Of a stretch of 64,000 bases of DNA, positions 18,520-26,024 are shown one piece after another (the first letter of the stretch is position 1; each line of letters opens with the position of its first letter). The stretch covers positions 186,001 through 250,000 of the forward strand of contig NZ_NCJH01000001.1 in assembly GCF_002278925.1 (NCBI RefSeq). Direction: 5' to 3'. Under the pieces are notes generated by a model. That model was not told where the DNA came from. It did no database searches and saw nothing but the letters and a program-made list of their open reading frames with translations. Position numbers and translations under genes: made by a program. This DNA comes from Polaromonas sp. 39-63-25 (GTDB taxonomy: Bacteria > Pseudomonadota > Gammaproteobacteria > Burkholderiales > Burkholderiaceae_C).

Positions 18520-19995
18520 ATGGACCCCACCCACCTCCACCAACTCGCTGTCGAAGCCATGCGCACCCGCGGCCTCTTGCCCGAGTTCTCTCCGCAGGCA
18601 TTGCTGGAAGCAGAGGCCGCGCGCCAGACCGGCCCCGAACGCAATGGCGACATCCGCGACCTGCGGCACCTGACCTGGTTCTCGATCGACAACGACGACA
18701 CGCGAGACCTCGACCAGCTGAGCGTGGCCGAGCCGCTGCCTGCGGGCGCTGCGCACCTGCTGGTGGCGGTGGCCGATGTCGATTGCCTGGTGCGGCCCGG
18801 TGGCGCGGTCGATGACCATGCGGGTGCCAACACCACCTCGGTGTACACGGCTGCGGGCATTTTCCCCATGCTGCCCGAGGTGTTGTCCACCGACCTGACC
18901 TCGCTGCACGAAAGCCAGGAGCGGCTGGCGGTGGTAGTGGACATGCAGGTGGCCGCAGACGGCACGGTGTCGGGGTCAGACATCTACCGCGCTGTTGTGT
19001 TGAACCACGCGAAGCTCACGTACGACGCGGTGTCGGCCTGGCTGGGCGGCGACGGGCCAGCGCCTCCGCAAATGGCCAGCGTGCCGGGCCTCGAAGCGCA
19101 GGTGCGCCTGCACGACACCCTGGCTGGCAAGCTGCGGCAGTGGCGCCAGTCGCGCGGTGCGCTCAATGTCAACACCATTTCCGCGCGGCCGGTGTTCAAG
19201 GACGGCCAGCTGGTCGACCTGCAGCCTGACGAAAAAAACCGCGCCAAGGATTTGATTGCCGACCTGATGATTGCGACCAACGGTGCGACGGCGCGTTTTC
19301 TGGTGGATCAGGGTTTCCCGTCGATACGCCGGTTTTTGCAGGCACCGCGCCGTTGGGACCGCATCGTGGCCCTGGCCGCAAGCCATGACGTGCAGTTACC
19401 CGAACAGCCCGATGCACTGGCGCTGGACCGCTTCCTGAGCGCCCGGCGCGCGGCCGACCCGGCCGGTTTTTCCGACCTGTCGCTGGCGGTGGTGAAGATG
19501 CTGGGCTCGGGTGAATACGTTGCTGCACCGGCGGTGGCCGGAGGCACAGCCACAGCAGGAGGCAATGGACAGGGCCACTTCGGGCTGGCCATCAACGACT
19601 ACGCGCATTCGACCGCGCCGAACCGCCGCTTTCCTGACCTGGTGACGCAGCGGCTGCTGAAGGCGGCGCTGGCCGGCGAGCCGCCGCCTTATTCCGCCGA
19701 TCAGCTTGACGAGATTGCCCGGCATTGCACGCTGCAGGAAGACAACGCCAGCAAGGTCGAGCGCCAGGTGCTCAAGGCCGCCGGCGCGTATTTGCTGCAC
19801 GACCGTATCGGCGATGTGTTCGACGCCCTCGTGACGGGCGCGGCGGCCAAGGGCACGTTTGTGCGCATCAGCAGCCCTTTGCTGGAGGGCCGGGTCGTGC
19901 GGGGTTTTGAAGGGCTGGACGTGGGCGACACGGCACGCGTCAGGCTGTTGGCGGTGGATGCGGAGAAGAGCTTCATCGACTTCGAGCGCGCCTGA
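18520..19995 (+). CDS. RNB-domain ribonuclease (RNase II/R-like)
   Basis: A 491-residue 3'-5' exoribonuclease of the RNB family. The catalytic loop is SIDNDDTRDLDQL (residues 55-67): D57, D63 and D65 correspond to E. coli RNase II D201, D207 and D209, while the fourth aspartate (D210) is Q66, a variant I associate with short RNase II-like proteins. INDYAHSTAPNRRFPDLVTQR (about 352-372) is the conserved RNB C-terminal motif, and a short S1-like barrel ends the protein. The N-terminal cold-shock domains of RNase II are missing. Substrate range is unknown. Confidence 0.88.
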   Translation: MDPTHLHQLAVEAMRTRGLLPEFSPQALLEAEAARQTGPERNGDIRDLRHLTWFSIDNDDTRDLDQLSVAEPLPAGAAHLLVAVADVDCLVRPGGAVDDHAGANTTSVYTAAGIFPMLPEVLSTDLTSLHESQERLAVVVDMQVAADGTVSGSDIYRAVVLNHAKLTYDAVSAWLGGDGPAPPQMASVPGLEAQVRLHDTLAGKLRQWRQSRGALNVNTISARPVFKDGQLVDLQPDEKNRAKDLIADLMIATNGATARFLVDQGFPSIRRFLQAPRRWDRIVALAASHDVQLPEQPDALALDRFLSARRAADPAGFSDLSLAVVKMLGSGEYVAAPAVAGGTATAGGNGQGHFGLAINDYAHSTAPNRRFPDLVTQRLLKAALAGEPPPYSADQLDEIARHCTLQEDNASKVERQVLKAAGAYLLHDRIGDVFDALVTGAAAKGTFVRISSPLLEGRVVRGFEGLDVGDTARVRLLAVDAEKSFIDFERA

Positions 19996-20122
19996 GCGTC
20001 ATTGCCGACCTGGCGGGGAATGTAACGCCCTGTGAAGACTCTTGTAGCGGGGGCAAGCAGCGCCATCTGGGTCAAAGCGGCCCGCCGGCCTTGCCCCTCA
20101 CCACCTCACTCAAGGAGCTTCC

Positions 20123-20401
20123 ATGTTCAAACGCCTGCCCCTGCTGTGGGTTCTGTTGCGCGGCGACGCCCGGCAACTGTGGTTCGCCTTGCGCCACCCG
20201 CAGGCGCCGGGCTGGCTCAAGTGGGGCACGGCGGCGATTGCGCTCTACCTGATCTCGCCGATCGACTTCATCCCGGACATGCTGCCTTTTTTTGGGATTG
20301 CCGATGACCTGGTGCTGGTGCCGCTGGCCATCCGCTGGCTGCTCAAACGCCTGCCGCCGGAAATCGCCGCCGCAACCACGGCACAACGCAGCGCCGGCTG
20401 A
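20123..20401 (+). CDS. YkvA/DUF1232-family membrane protein
   Basis: A 92-residue protein with the DUF1232 signature YLISPIDFIPDMLPFFGIADD (about residues 43-63) between two hydrophobic stretches (about 36-46 and 54-75), so it probably sits in the inner membrane. GGAGC lies 6 bp before the ATG. Function of the family is unknown. It follows the RNB gene by 127 bp and precedes the hydrolase by 72 bp. Confidence 0.85.
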   Translation: MFKRLPLLWVLLRGDARQLWFALRHPQAPGWLKWGTAAIALYLISPIDFIPDMLPFFGIADDLVLVPLAIRWLLKRLPPEIAAATTAQRSAG

Positions 20402-20473
20402 GCGCCGCCGCGCTGGTGTAATGGGCGGTCGCCCCAAGAGGCTCAACCGCTGGCCATCGCCAGGCTTCCGTTT

Positions 20474-21148
20474 ATGCCCACCCGCTCCTCTTCGCTGACC
20501 ATCCCCCTGCCCTCAGGCGGCACCACCTCTGGCCTGCTGCAGGTCCCGGTCAAGGCCGAAGCCTGTTATGTGTTCGCCCACGGTGCCGGCGCGGGCATGG
20601 ACCACGCCTTCATGGCAGCCATCGCGCAGGGGCTGGCGGAGCGCGGCATCGCCACCTTGCGCTTCAACTTTCCGTACATGGAACAAGGCTCCAAACGCCC
20701 GGACCTGCCGGCCGTGGCGCACGAGGCGATTCGGGCAGCGGTGGCGGAAGCGTCGCGGCAACTGCCCAAGGTGCCGCTGTTTGCCGGCGGCAAGTCTTTC
20801 GGCGGCCGCATGACGACGCAGGCGCAGGCGCTTGAGCCGCTGCCCGGTGTACAGGGCATTGTGCTGGTGGGCTTTCCGCTGCACCCGGCCGGCAAGCCCT
20901 CGACCGAACGCGCGGCGCACCTGGCCGGCGTCAAGCTGCCCATGCTGTTTTTGCAGGGCACACGCGACGGCCTGGCGGAGAAGGGCCTCATCACGCAGAC
21001 CACGGAAAGTCTTGGAAAACGCGCCACCCTGCACATCGTCGAAGGTGCCGACCACGCCTTTCATGTGCTGGTGCGCTCGGGCCGCAACGATGCGCAGGTG
21101 CGCGAGGAACTGCTCGACACCATGGCTGCGTGGATGAAGAAACGCTGA
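20474..21148 (+). CDS. TEX30/KANL3-like alpha/beta hydrolase
   Basis: A 224-residue alpha/beta-fold hydrolase. The oxyanion-side motif is FAHGAGAGMDH (about 34-44), the nucleophile elbow AGGKSFGG (S108), the acid LQGTRDGLA and the histidine GADHAFHVL. The GKSFGG elbow and the GAGAGMDH loop are typical of the TEX30/KANSL3 group, small bacterial hydrolases without a firm substrate. No signal peptide is visible, so it acts in the cytoplasm. Confidence 0.82.
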   Translation: MPTRSSSLTIPLPSGGTTSGLLQVPVKAEACYVFAHGAGAGMDHAFMAAIAQGLAERGIATLRFNFPYMEQGSKRPDLPAVAHEAIRAAVAEASRQLPKVPLFAGGKSFGGRMTTQAQALEPLPGVQGIVLVGFPLHPAGKPSTERAAHLAGVKLPMLFLQGTRDGLAEKGLITQTTESLGKRATLHIVEGADHAFHVLVRSGRNDAQVREELLDTMAAWMKKR

Positions 21149-21163
21149 CTTGCGGGCAGCCGC

Positions 21164-22201
21164 TCACGGCACACGCACGGAAACGCCCGGTTCGCCCGCA
21201 AGACGTCGCTGCGCGGCGGTAAACAGCCGACCGCGGATCAGCTGCAGCGCCTGTCCTCGGCGTGAGGTCTCTGGCGAAGCCGTTGACGTGGCCGCAATGA
21301 CGAGGTCCAGCGGCGGATACACCCAGATGAACTGACCACCAAAGCCGCTGGCCATGAAGGTTTGACGCGCCGCGCTGGACGGCACCACCCACCACATGTA
21401 GCCATAAGACAAGGAGACAGGCGGGCCGCCGGCATTTTGCGGGTGGGTTGCCGCCATGACATAGGCCTGTGGAACGATTTGTTTTCCGCCCCACACGCCG
21501 TTCTGCAAAAAAAGCTGGCCGAGTTTGGCCATGTCCAGCGTGCGCAGGCCCAGCCCGCGGCTGTAGGCGGGCTCTGCAAACACCAGGGGTGTCACCAGTT
21601 GCTCGCGCGCATAGTCCGCCAGAGGCATGCCGGTGGCCCGTTCGAGCACGGCCGACAGCATGGGAATCAAGGCGTTGTCATACGCAAATGCCGCGCCCGG
21701 CGCGCTGCGCAGCGGCCGCGCCCAGGTGTCCTGCGGCCGGCCTGCGGCGGCTGTTCCGGTGGGGTCATTCACCTCAAACCCCGCGCTCATGGTGAGCAGA
21801 TGGCGCACCGTGATGGTCGCCGCGCGCGGATCGGGGTTCAATGCCGTCCATTCAGGCATCAGCGCCAGCACGGGCTGATCCAGGCCGGCAATGCGGCCCT
21901 GCCCCACGGCAATGCCCACCAGTGCCGACAAGGCGCTTTTGGCGACGGAATGCACATCGCGCAGGATGGCCGGGGCACCATCGCGGTAGAACTCGAACAC
22001 TGTCCGACCGCGCAACACCACCACCACGCTCTGCACGTCGCCCATATGTTCGGAAATGGTTTCGCCCACCCCTTTGAACGCTGCGGCATCGAGCACCTGC
22101 TCTGCCGGAGACGACCCGCGCCACTCGGTAGGTGACTGCGCCCAGGCCAGCGACGTGACGCCCAACAGCAGACTGAAGCACCACATGCAAGAACGGCTCA
22201 T
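21164..22201 (-). CDS. Exported serine hydrolase, class C beta-lactamase fold
   Basis: A 345-residue beta-lactamase-family protein. The start at 22201 has GGGGA upstream and gives a signal peptide (residues 1-21, cleavage after AWA); the frame is open much further but only as antisense of the next gene. The catalytic Ser-x-x-Lys is SVAK (S85, K88) and the Tyr-x-Asn is YDN (Y174, N176). Such proteins are esterases, peptidases or true beta-lactamases; the family here is most often a periplasmic esterase of unknown substrate. It is divergent from the CMD-family gene. Confidence 0.88.
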   Translation of the reverse strand: MSRSCMWCFSLLLGVTSLAWAQSPTEWRGSSPAEQVLDAAAFKGVGETISEHMGDVQSVVVVLRGRTVFEFYRDGAPAILRDVHSVAKSALSALVGIAVGQGRIAGLDQPVLALMPEWTALNPDPRAATITVRHLLTMSAGFEVNDPTGTAAAGRPQDTWARPLRSAPGAAFAYDNALIPMLSAVLERATGMPLADYAREQLVTPLVFAEPAYSRGLGLRTLDMAKLGQLFLQNGVWGGKQIVPQAYVMAATHPQNAGGPPVSLSYGYMWWVVPSSAARQTFMASGFGGQFIWVYPPLDLVIAATSTASPETSRRGQALQLIRGRLFTAAQRRLAGEPGVSVRVP

Positions 22202-22300
22202 GGGATTCCCCCGAGGTGAAGACGGGCAAAGTGTAGCGGGGGAATCTGCGCGGTGAGGCGGGCTAACATGGCGCTTTGACAGAACAACAAGGACTCCCGC

Positions 22301-22894
22301 ATGGCACACCTGAACCCCGTCCCCCTCGCAGACATCAAGGAAGACGACATCCGCGAGCGTTTCGAGCACTACAAAAAAACGCGCGGCTTCACACCCAACA
22401 GCATCATGACCATGGTGCGGCGGCCCAACATCGTGCGGGCCTTCATGGCGCTGAACCAGGCCGTGTTGTACGAAGGCACGGTACCGGAAGAAACCAAGAT
22501 GCTGGTCAGCCTGGCCAGCAGCTATGCGGCCGGCTGCCTGTACTGCCAGTCGCACATGACCAACCTTTCCAGCATCTACAAGGCCTCGGACGCCAAGATC
22601 GCCGCGCTGTGGGACTTCGAGAACAGCGACTTGTTCAGCCCGGCAGAACGCGCGGCCATTCGCCTGGCGCTCAAGGCCGGTGCTGTGCCCAACGAAGCTT
22701 CTGCGGAAGACTTCGACGAACTGAAGAAACACTACAACGACGAGCAGATCGTCGAGATCGTCGCGGCCATCGCCCTGTTCGGCTACCTGAACCGCTGGAA
22801 CGACACGATGGCCACCAGCCTCGAGCCCCTGGCCGCCGAAGTGGCCGAGCGGGCGATCGGGGCGGTGGGCTGGGAGAAGGGAAAACACGGCTGA
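22301..22894 (+). CDS. Carboxymuconolactone decarboxylase-family protein (AhpD-like)
   Basis: A 197-residue CMD-family protein. The redox motif GCLYCQSH (C79, C82, H85) is the AhpD peroxidase-type CxxC-x2-H rather than the decarboxylase active site, so a thiol-peroxidase role is more likely. AGG and AAGGA are close to the start; the gene stands alone, with the serine hydrolase divergent and the kinase/phosphatase convergent. Confidence 0.85.
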   Translation: MAHLNPVPLADIKEDDIRERFEHYKKTRGFTPNSIMTMVRRPNIVRAFMALNQAVLYEGTVPEETKMLVSLASSYAAGCLYCQSHMTNLSSIYKASDAKIAALWDFENSDLFSPAERAAIRLALKAGAVPNEASAEDFDELKKHYNDEQIVEIVAAIALFGYLNRWNDTMATSLEPLAAEVAERAIGAVGWEKGKHG

Positions 22895-22954
22895 CAGGCC
22901 GGGTGCCAGGACGCATGCCCACAGGCAGCGCTCTGCCGCTGGTGGGGAATCGGC

Positions 22955-24700
22955 CTAACGAACGAATGCCTGGACGCCCACCAGCACCACGATGATCCCT
23001 GCCAGAATCAGGGAGACGCCCTTCCAGAACAGCAGGGGATTGCGCTCCAGCAAGGGCGGGCGCGTCTTGTCCAGAAACGCCCTGTTGGGGTGCCGCAGGT
23101 CGTATAAAAACTCCGACAACTCGTCGTAACGCCGGGCAGGGTCCGGATGCAGGGCCTTGCGCAGCACGCCGTCTATCCAGGCGGGTATCTCGCGGTCGTC
23201 GTGCAGCGCGGAGTCGTAGCGCAGCCTGTTTTGTGCGGCCCGGGTTCTGCATTTGGCCACTTCGGCGCCGTAAGGCAGTCGCCCGGTGAGCATCTGGTAG
23301 GTGATGACGCCCAGTGAGAAGATGTCCGAACGTGTGGTGCCACCTTCGCCCAGAAAATATTCGGGTGCGGCGTACTGGGCCGTGCCCAGCACGGGGTCCG
23401 GCTCGCCGGGTGCAGCCGCCTCCGTGAGGCTGGCCACGCGGGTGGACCCGAAATCGATGATTTTCACCGTGCCGGTCCGGTCGATCATGATGTTGTCCGG
23501 CCGCAGGTCCTGGTGCAGCATCTCCAGCCGGTGAAAGGCGCGCAGCCCTTTGGCAATCTGCTCGACCACGCCGCGCACGGCTTCCAGCTCGGGCCTGGGG
23601 TTGTCGATCATCCACTGGCTCAGGGTCTGCCCGTCAATGTATTCGGTGGCCACGTAAACGTAGTGGCGCTTTCGGGTCGGTACATAGGGCTTGAGCACAT
23701 GTGCATTGTTGATGCGCCGGGCAATCCACTCTTCGGTCAGAAACCTTTCCAGGTAGGCCGGGTCGGCCTGCAGGTCGATCGACGGCGTTTTCAGGATGAC
23801 CTGGGCGCCTGTTTCACCGTCCACCGCCAGGTAGATGTGGCTGCGGCTGCTGCCATGCACTTCGCGGATGATGGTGTAGCCGTCAAATGCCGTCCGTGCA
23901 TCCAGGATGGGCGGTAGCGGCAGGCTGGACAGCTGCTGGAGCACCTCGCCGGCGTGCTGGCGGGGCAAGGCATCGACCCGCACGATCTGGGCCGTCAGGT
24001 TGTCGGTGCTGCCCTGCTGGAAGGCTTTCTCGACGAGGGATCTGGCGGCCGTCTCCAGCCCGTCGGGTTCACCGGCACAGATGTGGATGATGGCAGCCAT
24101 GTCGTGCTCGCTGACATGTTCGTACACGCCGTCTGTGGCCAGCAGAAAAATGTCGCCCTGCTCAACCTGCTGGGTCTGGTAGTCGATTTCCAGCTGCGGT
24201 TTGATGCCAAGCGCGCGGCCCAGATAGCTCTGGCCCTGCGAGATCCACACGCGGTGGTCGCTGGTCAGTTGCTCCAGCGCCCTGCCGCGCAGGCGGTAAA
24301 TGCGTGAATCCCCCACATGGAAAATATGCGCGGTGGTGGACTTGATGACCATGGCACTCAGCGTGCACACATAGCCCTTGTCCTTGTCGTAGCGGTACTG
24401 GCTTTTCTGCGTCTGCGCATGCAGCCAGGAGTTAGTGGCGCTCAGGATCCGCTCGGCCGACGTCTTGACGGACCAGGCCTCCGAGGTGCAGTAATAGTCT
24501 TCGAGGAAACCCGTGACGGCGTACTGGCTGGCCACGTCGCTGACCGCGCTGCTGCTGATGCCGTCGGCCAGCGCAACGGCAATGCCCTTGGCGCTCAGTT
24601 GCGGCTCTTTCGGTACGTAGATGCCGTGGAAATCCTGGTTGATTTCCTTGCGGCCCTTGTCCGAATACTGACCTGCCGATATCTTCAGTTCACTGGACAT
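22955..24700 (-). CDS. PP2C phosphatase-Ser/Thr kinase fusion protein
   Basis: A 581-residue bifunctional signalling protein. The N-terminal PP2C domain (about 8-240) has ALADGISSS, FHVGDSRIYRL, LLATDGVYEHV and STDNLTA, the metal-binding motifs. The kinase domain (about 272-525) has the ATP-lysine VILKTPS, catalytic LHQDLRPDN (Q replaces the usual R of HRD), IIDFGSTR and the activation-end GTAQYAAPEYF. A membrane helix (about 556-577) ends the protein, so both domains face the cytoplasm. It lies downstream of the formate/nitrite-type channel gene, 63 bp away across a terminator. In pseudomonads the same type of fusion sits in nitrate-assimilation clusters. Confidence 0.92.
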   Translation of the reverse strand: MSSELKISAGQYSDKGRKEINQDFHGIYVPKEPQLSAKGIAVALADGISSSAVSDVASQYAVTGFLEDYYCTSEAWSVKTSAERILSATNSWLHAQTQKSQYRYDKDKGYVCTLSAMVIKSTTAHIFHVGDSRIYRLRGRALEQLTSDHRVWISQGQSYLGRALGIKPQLEIDYQTQQVEQGDIFLLATDGVYEHVSEHDMAAIIHICAGEPDGLETAARSLVEKAFQQGSTDNLTAQIVRVDALPRQHAGEVLQQLSSLPLPPILDARTAFDGYTIIREVHGSSRSHIYLAVDGETGAQVILKTPSIDLQADPAYLERFLTEEWIARRINNAHVLKPYVPTRKRHYVYVATEYIDGQTLSQWMIDNPRPELEAVRGVVEQIAKGLRAFHRLEMLHQDLRPDNIMIDRTGTVKIIDFGSTRVASLTEAAAPGEPDPVLGTAQYAAPEYFLGEGGTTRSDIFSLGVITYQMLTGRLPYGAEVAKCRTRAAQNRLRYDSALHDDREIPAWIDGVLRKALHPDPARRYDELSEFLYDLRHPNRAFLDKTRPPLLERNPLLFWKGVSLILAGIIVVLVGVQAFVR

Positions 24701-24712
24701 GGAGGTTACCGA

Positions 24713-24752
24713 AAAAGCCCCCGCGCATCCTGCGTGCGCGAGGGCTTTTGTT
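24713..24752 (-). terminator. Rho-independent terminator after the FNT channel gene
   Basis: AAAAGCCC-C-CGCGCA pairs with TGCGCG-A-GGGCTTTT around a 7-base loop, giving a 14-15 bp stem with one mismatch and A/T tracts on both sides. It starts 12 bp after the channel stop on the minus strand and 13 bp before the kinase ATG, so readthrough would set the kinase level. Confidence 0.8.
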
Positions 24753-24763
24753 GTTGAGACGGA

Positions 24764-25576
24764 TTATTTGAAGGAACGTGTCGGTCCGGTTTTGATGTGC
24801 GTGGCATACAGCGTCAGGCCGGTGAAGGCCAGGCCGCCCACCAGGTTGCCCAGCACCGTCGGGATTTCGTTCCAGATCAGGTAGTCCATGATGGTGAACT
24901 TCGCGCCCAGCAACAGTCCGGACGGGAACAGGAACATGTTCACGATGGAGTGCTCGAACACCATGTAGAAGAACAGCATGATGGGCATCCACATCGCGAT
25001 CACCTTGCCGCTGACCTGGGTGGAGATCATCGCCCCCACCACGCCGGCCGACACCATCCAGTTGCAGAGCATGCCGCGCACGAACAGTGTGAGCATGCCG
25101 TTGGCGCCATGCGCCTGGTAACCCAGCGTGCGGTTCTCGCCGACCACGCCTATGGCGACGCCCACCGCGCTGGGCGGTGTGGAAAAGCCGTTGGTGACGT
25201 AGATCGCCATCATCACCGCCACCGTGAAAGCGCCCGCGAAGTTGCCGACGAACACCAGGCCCCAGTTGCGCAGCACGCCCTTGAGCGTGACGCCCGGGCG
25301 CTTGTCGATCAGTGCCAGCGGGCACAGCACGAACACGCCGGTCAGCAGGTCGAAGCCGAACAGGTAGAGCATGACGAAGCCCACCGGGAACAGCACCGCA
25401 CCCAGCAGCGGCTGGCCGGTCTGGACGTTGATGGTGACGGCGAACCAGGCTGCCAGCGCCAGGATGGCACCGGCCATGTAGGCCCGGATCACGGTGTCGC
25501 GGGTGGACATGAAGATTTTGGATTCACCGGCATCCACCATCTTCGTCACAAACTCTGAAGGCACTAAATAAGACAT
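24764..25576 (-). CDS. Formate/nitrite transporter (FNT) family channel
   Basis: A 270-residue pentameric-channel subunit with six membrane helices. The start at 25576 has AAGGA 8 bp upstream; the frame remains open to 25636 but that part lies in the terminator. The N-terminus MSYLVPSEFVTKMVDAGESK and the middle GFDLLTGVFVLCP, WGLVFVGNFAGAF and FEHSIVNMFLFPSGLLLGA are FNT motifs, including the central histidine in FEHSIVNM. Formate, nitrite or another small anion may be carried; the sigma-54-like promoter and the linked kinase favour nitrite. Confidence 0.9.
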   Translation of the reverse strand: MSYLVPSEFVTKMVDAGESKIFMSTRDTVIRAYMAGAILALAAWFAVTINVQTGQPLLGAVLFPVGFVMLYLFGFDLLTGVFVLCPLALIDKRPGVTLKGVLRNWGLVFVGNFAGAFTVAVMMAIYVTNGFSTPPSAVGVAIGVVGENRTLGYQAHGANGMLTLFVRGMLCNWMVSAGVVGAMISTQVSGKVIAMWMPIMLFFYMVFEHSIVNMFLFPSGLLLGAKFTIMDYLIWNEIPTVLGNLVGGLAFTGLTLYATHIKTGPTRSFK

Positions 25577-25614
25577 GCAATTTCCTTGGTCCGTAGTAAC
25601 AAGACAAACAAGAC

Positions 25615-25665
25615 AAAAAAAAACGTCCACTTCCAATGCCTCAAAAGATGAGACAGAAGTGGACG
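25615..25665 (-). terminator. Leader terminator (attenuator) before the FNT channel gene
   Basis: On the minus strand CGTCCACTTC (25665-25656) pairs perfectly with GAAGTGGACG (25633-25624), an inner CTCA/TGAG pairing lies in the loop, and nine T residues follow at once (25623-25615). This is a strong intrinsic terminator 39 bp upstream of the start codon, with no minus-strand gene before it, so it would stop the channel transcript in its own leader. Confidence 0.8.
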
Positions 25666-25686
25666 CCGTTATCCGTTTGAATCAGT

Positions 25687-25705
25687 GCGCAGCGACTTGC
25701 CGCGC
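25687..25705 (-). promoter_or_regulatory. Leader hairpin 2
   Basis: GCGCGGC pairs with GCTGCGC (seven pairs, one G-T) around the loop AAGTC. It lies 22 bp before the leader terminator. Confidence 0.6.
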
Positions 25706-25710
25706 CTTGA

Positions 25711-25730
25711 TCAGGCCGCTGTTAGCCTGA
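25711..25730 (-). promoter_or_regulatory. Leader hairpin 1
   Basis: TCAGGC pairs with GCCTGA around an 8-base loop TAACAGCG, which a closing T-G pair would reduce to six bases. It starts about 15 bases after the sigma-54-like promoter, near the expected 5' end of the RNA. Confidence 0.6.
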
Positions 25731-25744
25731 GTCACCCAGGAACA

Positions 25745-25760
25745 AGCACATACTGTGCCA
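25745..25760 (-). promoter_or_regulatory. Sigma-54-type promoter for the FNT channel gene
   Basis: On the minus strand TGGCAC-N5-GTGCT matches the -24/-12 consensus TGGCAC-N5-TTGCW with one mismatch, with the invariant GG and GC exactly ten bases apart. Transcription would begin near 25735 and give a leader of about 160 bases. Confidence 0.65.
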
Positions 25761-26024
25761 CCAAAATGAAGCGTGGCGCCGGCCAATCCGCCCACCGGCG
25801 GGGAATCCATACACCGCGTTGCCCCAAGGCAGTGCGTTCCTGCCATCCGTTAATCACTTTGGTGCGATCTGATGGATTGCTGCAACCCCGGCGGTTCAGT
25901 GAGCGGGAGGTGGGGACGTGCGGTGCGGCGGCAACACCGGGCGTTCTTCAATAAAAGTTTCATGGCGCTGACATGTTGGTCCAAAACAGTACGAGCTTCT
26001 ACGTTTTACTTCTGGAGAATCTTC

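Larger units (their letters stand above)
25577..26024. other. Divergent regulatory region between FNT channel and phoD genes
   Basis: About 450 bp without a convincing coding sequence. Its left half is the transcribed leader of the channel gene: two hairpins and a terminator behind a sigma-54-like promoter. The right half (25761-26024) holds G+C-rich inverted repeats near 25776-25805 and must contain the phoD promoter; I could not identify a phosphate (PhoB) box with confidence. Confidence 0.6.

Noticed and set aside
16560-18520. Direct repeats or attachment sites flanking the KAP-type island
   Set aside because: I compared both flanks by eye and found no repeat longer than a few bases, nor a tRNA or integrase.
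22276-22995. 239-codon plus-strand frame overlapping the CMD-family gene
   Set aside because: Shadow of the 22301-22894 gene, which carries CxxC-x2-H and a coherent family sequence.
25705-25735. A full ANTAR RNA motif (hexaloops with A1 and G4) in the channel leader
   Set aside because: The first loop can be six bases only with a T-G closing pair and then has A at position 4, and the second loop has five bases; the general layout fits but the exact motif does not.
25860-26024. PhoB box upstream of phoD
   Set aside because: Only a single half-site-like CTGACATG was seen, without the second repeat at 11 bp.
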